Shown here one piece after another: positions 5,813 through 9,696 of a stretch of 9,696 nucleotides of DNA. Position 1 is the stretch's first letter, and every line of letters starts with the position of its first letter. The notes beneath the pieces were generated by a model. The model was not told the DNA's origin, did not search any database, and was given only the letters and a program-made list of their open reading frames with translations. A program made the position numbers and the translations under genes. Origin of the DNA: Thiobacillus sp. UBA6205 (lineage in GTDB: Bacteria > Pseudomonadota > Gammaproteobacteria > Burkholderiales > Thiobacillaceae); NCBI GenBank assembly GCA_002421825.1, contig DISR01000032.1, forward strand, positions 1 to 9,696, given 5' to 3'.

Positions 5813-7219
5813 ATGGCAGGGCAATACGGCAAAGTGATATTGGCGGGTTTTGCGGGCCTGCTGGCGGGTTTCGCACTGACGCTGAATTTTTCCGCGCAAG
5901 CCGAGAAGGAAGCCGCGGCGCCTTTGCCGGTCAAGGAGCTGCGCGCCTTCACCGATGTGTTTGCACGCATCAAGAGCGATTATGTCGAGCCGGTGGAAGA
6001 CAAGAAGCTTATCACCGAGGCCATCAACGGCATGCTTTCCGGGCTGGATCCGCACTCCGCCTATCTGGATGCCGAGGCATTCAAGGACCTGCGGGTCGGC
6101 ACCCAGGGCGAGTTTGGCGGCCTGGGCATAGAGGTCGGCATGGAAGACGGCTTCGTCAAGGTTGTTGCACCCATTGAGGACACGCCCGCCCATCGCGCCG
6201 GACTCAAGACCGGCGACCTCATCATCAAGCTGGACGATACCCCGGTCAAGGGCATGAATCTCAATGACGCGGTCAAGCGCATGCGCGGCAAGCCCGGCAC
6301 CCAGATCAGCCTGACCATCCTGCGCAAGGGTACGAACAGGCCTTTCGTCGTGTCAATCACGCGCGCCGTCATCAAGATACGCAGCGTCAAGCACAAACTC
6401 GTTGAACCAGGCTATGGCTACGTGCGCATCACCCAGTTCCAGGAGCACACAGGCGATCTGCTGGTTGAAGCCCTGCAAAGCCTGTACAAGGAAAACAAGG
6501 TGCCGCTGAAAGGGCTGGTGCTGGACCTGCGCAATGACCCCGGCGGCCTGCTCAACGGTGCGGTCGCGGTCAGCGCGGCCTTTCTCAAGTCCGATTCGCT
6601 GGTGGTCTATACCGAAGGGCGTGCGGAGGATTCGAAGATGCGCCTGACGGCGAGCCGCGAGAATTACCTGCGCCCGATGCAGGCCGATTTCCTGAAAAAC
6701 CTGCCCGACGGGGTGAAGACCGTTCCCATGGTTGTACTGGTCAACGGCGGCTCGGCATCGGCTTCGGAAATCGTGGCGGGCGCGCTGCAGGATCACAAGC
6801 GTGCAGTCGTCATGGGCACGCAGACTTTCGGCAAGGGTTCGGTGCAAACCATCCTGCCCTTGGGCAACGATACGGCGATCAAGCTCACCACGGCGCGCTA
6901 CTTCACGCCTTCCGGGCGTTCCATCCAGGCCAAGGGCATCGAGCCCGACATCAAGGTCGAGGATCCGGACAGCCCGGCCGACGAGGACCTGGGCGTGCGC
7001 GAAGCCGATCTCGCCAAGCATCTGCAGAACACGCAGGGCGATGAATCGAAGCCGGCGGAACCCGCCAAGGCTCCCGAGAAGGGGGGCAAGGAGGACAAGA
7101 ACGGCAAGAAACCCGAGGCCAGGCCGCTGGAGCCGGGCGAAGTGGTTTCCAAGAACGATTACCAGGTCAACCAGGCGCTGAACCTGCTCAAGGGCATCAG
7201 CATCATCCAGGGCAAATAG
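5813..7219 (+). CDS. ctpA: S41-family carboxy-terminal processing protease with PDZ domain
   Basis: This is a periplasmic Ser/Lys protease of the CtpA/Prc family, which degrades or trims proteins from exposed C-termini. The ATG at 5813, 7 nt after the envC stop, gives 468 residues starting with a signal peptide or anchor (GKVILAGFAGLLAGFALTL). A typical N-terminal segment follows (YVEPVEDKKLITEAINGML, GLDPHSAYLD), then a PDZ domain (about 100-182, starting EFGGLGIEVG, with RAGLKTGDLI) and the catalytic core. Ser316 in GSASASE and Lys341 in TFGKGSVQ are 25 residues apart, exactly as S452/K477 in E. coli Tsp, and Gln345 is the likely third residue. The C-terminal tail (about 400-445) is low-complexity, rich in Lys, Glu and Pro. 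Its co-occurrence with envC suggests a role in envelope or peptidoglycan-enzyme turnover. That role is inferred from context; the enzyme family is certain. Confidence 0.96.
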   Translation: MAGQYGKVILAGFAGLLAGFALTLNFSAQAEKEAAAPLPVKELRAFTDVFARIKSDYVEPVEDKKLITEAINGMLSGLDPHSAYLDAEAFKDLRVGTQGEFGGLGIEVGMEDGFVKVVAPIEDTPAHRAGLKTGDLIIKLDDTPVKGMNLNDAVKRMRGKPGTQISLTILRKGTNRPFVVSITRAVIKIRSVKHKLVEPGYGYVRITQFQEHTGDLLVEALQSLYKENKVPLKGLVLDLRNDPGGLLNGAVAVSAAFLKSDSLVVYTEGRAEDSKMRLTASRENYLRPMQADFLKNLPDGVKTVPMVVLVNGGSASASEIVAGALQDHKRAVVMGTQTFGKGSVQTILPLGNDTAIKLTTARYFTPSGRSIQAKGIEPDIKVEDPDSPADEDLGVREADLAKHLQNTQGDESKPAEPAKAPEKGGKEDKNGKKPEARPLEPGEVVSKNDYQVNQALNLLKGISIIQGK

Positions 7220-7232
7220 GGGCCGCGGCCCC
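7219..7232. repeat. 14-bp perfect GC palindrome at the end of ctpA
   Basis: GGGGCCGCGGCCCC begins in the last base of the ctpA stop codon. In RNA it could form a short, very stable hairpin, but no T-run follows, so it is not a standard intrinsic terminator. It may protect the 3' end of the gpmI-envC-ctpA message or simply be chance in GC-rich DNA. Confidence 0.4.
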
Positions 7233-7234
7233 AC

Positions 7235-7263
7235 TTGCGTTGCGGCGGTGCCGGCGCGATACT
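7235..7263 (+). promoter_or_regulatory. Possible sigma-70 promoter upstream of the small unknown gene
   Basis: TTGCGT (7235-7240) and GATACT (7258-7263) are separated by exactly 17 bp, each matching its consensus at 4 of 6 positions. Transcription would begin near 7270, about 25 nt before the ATG at 7295. The 75-bp gap after ctpA and the palindrome at 7219-7232 fit a new transcription unit, but read-through from ctpA is equally possible. Confidence 0.3.
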
Positions 7264-7294
7264 GGACACGAGTTTAGTTCGTGCGCCCCCATCC

Positions 7295-7693
7295 ATGCAG
7301 CCCACCGACCTCGACAAGATCCGCGACATTGCCTTCCATGAACTGCCTTCCGGGCAGGCAGAGCGCGCACGTCAGTTGCTGGACGGCCTGGACGGCATCC
7401 AGGCCTGCCTCAAGGAAGAGTGTGCAAAAACCCTTGTGGTGCAGTACAAGATCACTCATTACACCCTGCTTGGGCTGGAAAAGGCGCTCGAAGCCCAGGG
7501 CTTCCACCTTGACAACAGCCTGCTGCAGAAAATCAGGCGCGCGCTGATCTATTTCTGCGAAAACGTGCAGCGTGAAAACATGGCCATTAATGCGCCGGAC
7601 GTCAAATCACAGCAAGTCTTTGCCCGTGTTTACGAATTGCATCCGCATGGCGACAAAGACGAGACGCCGGAAGAGTGGCGCGAATACAAATAA
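7295..7693 (+). CDS. Conserved-looking protein of unknown function, possibly a cysteine-less HMA-like fold
   Basis: I do not recognise a named family. The ATG at 7295 gives a soluble, charged 132-residue protein with no signal peptide or membrane segment. A TTG start at 7235 would add 20 residues of poor quality. Residues 9-58 follow the rhythm of heavy-metal-associated domains: a strand (IRDIAFHEL), a helix (ERARQLLDGLDGI), two strands (QACLKEECAKTLVVQYKI), then a helix and GF (TLLGLEKALEAQGF). The metal-binding CxxC loop is replaced by PSGQAE. A basic helix follows (LLQKIRRALIYFCENVQRENM) and an acidic C-terminus ending EEWREYK. It lacks a terminal Gly-Gly, so it is not a ThiS/MoaD-type sulfur carrier. 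The next gene, 31 bp downstream, encodes a MoeB/ThiF-like enzyme, suggesting a shared transcript. No Shine-Dalgarno site is obvious. The coding call is good; the fold is a tentative reading. Confidence 0.75.
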   Translation: MQPTDLDKIRDIAFHELPSGQAERARQLLDGLDGIQACLKEECAKTLVVQYKITHYTLLGLEKALEAQGFHLDNSLLQKIRRALIYFCENVQRENMAINAPDVKSQQVFARVYELHPHGDKDETPEEWREYK

Positions 7694-7724
7694 AAACTTC
7701 GGCCGCGTGCGGCTCCCGAAAATC

Positions 7725-8474
7725 ATGAATGACGATGATTTGCTGCGCTACAGCCGCCATATCCTGCTGCCGCAGATTGGGGTAGAGGGACAGGAGAAGC
7801 TGGCCGCCGGCTCGGTGCTGATCGTCGGCGCCGGCGGCCTGGGGTGTCCGGCGGCGCTTTACCTCGGCGCGGCCGGAACCGGCAGGATGGTCATTGCCGA
7901 TGCGGATACTGTGGACCTCACCAATCTGCAGCGCCAGATCGGCCATCGTACCGACGCGATCGGGATCAACAAGGCGGTTTCCCTGCGCGACAGCATCCAT
8001 GCAATCAATCCCGGTATCCATGTCGATGTACTGCAGGAAAGGCTGCTAGGTGAACGGCTTGTGAAAGCGATTGCCGGCGTCGACGCGGTGCTGGACTGTT
8101 CCGACAACTTCGCAACCCGCCATGCCGTCAACCGTGCCTGCGTGGAGCAACGCAAACCCCTGGTGAGCGGTGCTGCGCTGGGATTTTTCGGACAGCTTGC
8201 GGTGTTTGATTCGCGCGAGGCAGAGTCGCCCTGCTATCACTGCCTGTTTCCGGAAACCGTGGAAGAAGGGCTGCGCTGTAGCGAGGCAGGTGTGCTGGCG
8301 CCCCTCGTGGGCGTGGTTGGCAGCATGCAGGCGGTGGAAACGGTCAAGTTGCTGGCTGGCTGCGGCCGCGCGGCGGTAGGCCGGTTGAGCCTGTATGACG
8401 CGCTTTCGGGCGAATGGCGCACGATGCGGGTGCCGCGCGACCCGGCCTGTGCGGTTTGCGGGCAACCTTCCTAG
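7725..8474 (+). CDS. MoeB/ThiF/HesA-family E1-like adenylyltransferase
   Basis: Enzymes of this family adenylate the C-terminal Gly of a ubiquitin-like sulfur carrier (MoaD, ThiS or a relative) for molybdopterin, thiamine or similar sulfur transfer. The 249-residue protein has the family opening RYSRHILLPQIG, an ATP-binding GAGGLG loop (35-40), the LTNLQRQI segment with conserved Asn, Arg and Gln, catalytic D127 in DCSDNF, zinc cysteines C170/C173 and C242/C245, and C185 in RCSEAGVL, aligned with ThiF Cys184 and MoeB Cys187. It stops after the zinc motif and has no rhodanese domain. The segment around C185 reads most like MoeB, but MoeB, ThiF and HesA cannot be separated safely and no carrier-protein gene is nearby, so no symbol is given. 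The start at 7725 matches the usual N-terminus; it has no clear ribosome site. Its stop overlaps that of the convergent slmA. Confidence 0.93.
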   Translation: MNDDDLLRYSRHILLPQIGVEGQEKLAAGSVLIVGAGGLGCPAALYLGAAGTGRMVIADADTVDLTNLQRQIGHRTDAIGINKAVSLRDSIHAINPGIHVDVLQERLLGERLVKAIAGVDAVLDCSDNFATRHAVNRACVEQRKPLVSGAALGFFGQLAVFDSREAESPCYHCLFPETVEEGLRCSEAGVLAPLVGVVGSMQAVETVKLLAGCGRAAVGRLSLYDALSGEWRTMRVPRDPACAVCGQPS

Positions 8475-9070
8475 GCGGGGACTTCCCTCTCCAGGGACAA
8501 GGCCAGTTCGCGCCACAGGGAAGGCCAGTCGCCGGCCGGGTCGCGGGCAAAACCGCTTTTCGCGAATTGATGCCAGCGTCCTACGACTTGCGCCATGTAC
8601 AGGTTGGCCAGCAGCTTGGGATCCTTGCCGGCGTGTCCGGTGTCCATGAAGCGCAGACATTGCCTGAGCTGGGCTTCGAGGCGGTCGTGCAACTGGTTGA
8701 TGCGTTTTTGCAGGCGCGGGTCTTCGTTGACCAGTGCTTCGCCGATCAGCACGCGGGTCATGCCGCGGTTCTTCTGGGCGAATCCCAGCAGCATGGAGAG
8801 GATGCTTTCGATCTGCCTGACGGGGTCCGGGGTCTCGGCCATGAGGCGCGTGATCAGGCCGAACAGGGTGTCTTCGATGAATTCGATCAGCCCTTCGTAC
8901 ATTTGGGCCTTGCTCGCGAAATGGCGGTAGAGCGCCGCTTCCGAAACGTCCAGGCGCCGCGCCAGCGCCGCGGTGGTGATTTTTTCCGGGCTGGGCTCCT
9001 CCAGCATGGCCGCCAGGGTCTGCAGGATGAGCAGGCGCTTCTCGCCCGTCTTCTTGTTTTCTCCTCCCAT
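8471..9070 (-). CDS. slmA: Nucleoid occlusion factor SlmA (TetR family)
   Basis: SlmA binds specific chromosomal sites and blocks FtsZ ring assembly over the nucleoid. The 199-residue protein has a TetR-type helix-turn-helix near the N-terminus, with ITTAALARRLDVSEAALYRHF (about residues 31-51) as its core. The next segment, YEGLIEFIEDTLFGLI, is strongly characteristic of SlmA, as are LLGFAQKNRGMTRVLIGEAL and RINQLHDRLEAQLRQ. Length equals that of characterised SlmA. The ATG at 9068-9070 follows an AGAGGG ribosome site 8 nt upstream. The gene starts 35 bp after the 3' end of the upstream tRNA on the same strand, with no clear terminator between them, so co-transcription with the rpoD-tRNA unit is possible. 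It is convergent with the E1-like gene and shares the CTAG stop tetramer with it. Confidence 0.93.
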   Translation of the reverse strand: MGGENKKTGEKRLLILQTLAAMLEEPSPEKITTAALARRLDVSEAALYRHFASKAQMYEGLIEFIEDTLFGLITRLMAETPDPVRQIESILSMLLGFAQKNRGMTRVLIGEALVNEDPRLQKRINQLHDRLEAQLRQCLRFMDTGHAGKDPKLLANLYMAQVVGRWHQFAKSGFARDPAGDWPSLWRELALSLEREVPA

Positions 9071-9105
9071 TAATATTCCCTCTTCATTTGTTGAGGTTTA
9101 TTTTA

Positions 9106-9182
9106 TGGTGGGCCCGGTGGGGCTCGAACCCACGACCAAAGGATTATGAGTCCTCTGCTCTAACCGACTGAGCTACAGGCCC
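9106..9182 (-). tRNA. tRNA with CAU anticodon, probably tRNA-Ile2 (AUA-decoding after lysidine modification)
   Basis: A complete cloverleaf of 77 nt includes an encoded CCA (plus-strand 9106-9108). The acceptor arm GGGCCTG pairs with CGGGCCC (one G-U), the D arm contains AGCTCAGTCGGTTAGAGC, the anticodon loop is CTCATAA (anticodon at 9146-9148), and the T arm is GTGGG-TTCGAGC-CCCAC. A CAU anticodon could mean initiator Met, elongator Met or Ile2. The paired 1-72 end and D arm exclude initiator Met. C4-G69 and C5-G68, which are TilS recognition features, and the variable region TTGGTCG as in E. coli ileX favour Ile2. It lies 38 bp after rpoD on the same strand and 35 bp before slmA. Confidence 0.95.
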
Positions 9183-9220
9183 GATTGTACTGAAATTATG
9201 CCGCCAGCAAGCAGGGCCGG

Positions 9221-9696
9221 TTACTCGCTGCTTTCCAGGAAGCTCTTGAGCCTTTCCGAACGGGTGGGATGACGCAGCTTTCTGAGTGCCTTGGCTTCGA
9301 TCTGGCGGATGCGCTCGCGCGTCACGTCGAACTGCTTGCCCACTTCTTCCAGGGTGTGGTCGGTGTTCATTTCGATGCCGAAGCGCATGCGCAACACCTT
9401 GGCTTCGCGCGTGGTCAGGCTGTCAAGCACGTCGCGGGTGGCGTCGCGCAGGTTGGCGTAGAGTGCGGAATCGTCCGGGGCCAGAGTGCTCTGGTCCTCG
9501 ATGAAGTCGCCCAGGTGGGAATCCTCGTCGTCGCCGATCGGGGTTTCCATGGAAATCGGCTCCTTGGCGATTTTCATGATCTTGCGGATCTTGTCCTCGG
9601 GCATTTCCATTTTCAGCGCAAGCGTGGCGGGATCGGGCTCCTGCCCGGTCTCCTGCAGGATCTGGCGCGAAATGCGGTTCATCTTGTTGATGGTCT
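9221..9696 (-). CDS. rpoD: Primary sigma factor RpoD (sigma-70), C-terminal part cut by the right window edge
   Basis: This housekeeping sigma factor directs RNA polymerase to -10/-35 promoters. The last 158 residues are visible, from TINKMNRISRQ to the stop codon at 9221-9223. They cover the end of region 3 (MPEDKIRKIMKIAKEPISM), the conserved linker TPIGDDEDSHLGDFIED, region 4.1 (LTTREAKVLRMRFGIEMNTD) and the region 4.2 helix-turn-helix that reads the -35 element (LEEVGKQFDVTRERIRQIE, then AKALRKLRHP). The reading frame stays open to the window edge; the Met codon at 9680-9682 is internal, not the start. Region 4.2 is essentially the standard proteobacterial sequence, so TTGACA-like -35 elements are expected in this genome. 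Confidence 0.98.
   Translation of the reverse strand, partial: TINKMNRISRQILQETGQEPDPATLALKMEMPEDKIRKIMKIAKEPISMETPIGDDEDSHLGDFIEDQSTLAPDDSALYANLRDATRDVLDSLTTREAKVLRMRFGIEMNTDHTLEEVGKQFDVTRERIRQIEAKALRKLRHPTRSERLKSFLESSE

Noticed and set aside
7295..7693. Small gene as a ThiS/MoaD-like sulfur carrier for the neighbouring E1-like enzyme
   Set aside because: The protein ends EEWREYK, has no terminal Gly-Gly, and does not show a beta-grasp pattern.
7702..7713. GCCGC-GT-GCGGC inverted repeat before the E1-like gene as a terminator
   Set aside because: Very short stem with no T-tract; likely chance in GC-rich DNA.
8414..9073. 219-residue plus-strand open frame
   Set aside because: Antisense to slmA, which is a full-length, clearly recognisable SlmA.
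9106..9182. Initiator tRNA-Met
   Set aside because: A fully paired 1-72 end and no run of three G-C pairs in the anticodon stem rule out the initiator type; elongator Met remains a lesser alternative to Ile2.
1..9696. CRISPR arrays, insertion sequences, prophage genes or att-like repeats
   Set aside because: No spaced direct repeats, transposase or integrase motifs were seen on either strand.

Overview
The window (about 60% G+C) looks like an ordinary chromosomal segment from a betaproteobacterium, possibly a Nitrosomonadales-type or sulfur-oxidising lineage. This rests on the RpoD C-terminus, a SlmA-type division regulator, a gpmI-envC-ctpA block and overall protein flavour. The lineage is inferred from familiarity with these proteins, not from a search. 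No mobile element, CRISPR array, rRNA or pseudogene was seen.

Left part (1-2959, minus strand): transcription runs right to left through a two-cysteine ArsR-family repressor (2627-2959), a rho-independent terminator (2572-2597), and a promoter with a 24-bp imperfect palindrome lying over it. It continues into an RND efflux module made of a periplasmic adaptor (1461-2495) and the N-terminal 443 residues of the inner-membrane pump (1-1329, cut by the window edge). The repressor's two cysteines are placed as in the persulfide sensors BigR and SqrR. The palindrome covers the -10 and spacer of the pump promoter, so a thiol- or sulfide-responsive efflux operon is the most interesting hypothesis here. 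The visible part of the pump has an arginine directly before the proton-relay Asp pair, where a hydrophobic residue is expected.

Middle (2960-8474, plus strand): an AT-rich divergent region with short inverted and direct repeats separates the repressor from gpmI (glycolytic phosphoglycerate mutase). gpmI is followed, with a 4-nt start/stop overlap, by envC (non-catalytic LytM activator of murein amidases), and 7 nt later by ctpA (S41 carboxy-terminal protease with a PDZ domain). After a GC-rich palindrome and a possible promoter come a 132-residue protein that may be a cysteine-less relative of the heavy-metal-associated (HMA) fold, and a MoeB/ThiF/HesA-type E1-like adenylyltransferase.

Right part (8471-9696, minus strand): rpoD (C-terminal half, cut by the edge), a CAU-anticodon tRNA with features of tRNA-Ile2, and slmA lie head to tail with short gaps. 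slmA converges on the E1-like gene so tightly that their stop codons share the tetramer CTAG. Housekeeping functions dominate: glycolysis, septal peptidoglycan splitting, periplasmic proteolysis, nucleoid occlusion, primary sigma factor and AUA decoding. The accessory character is confined to the ArsR-RND module.
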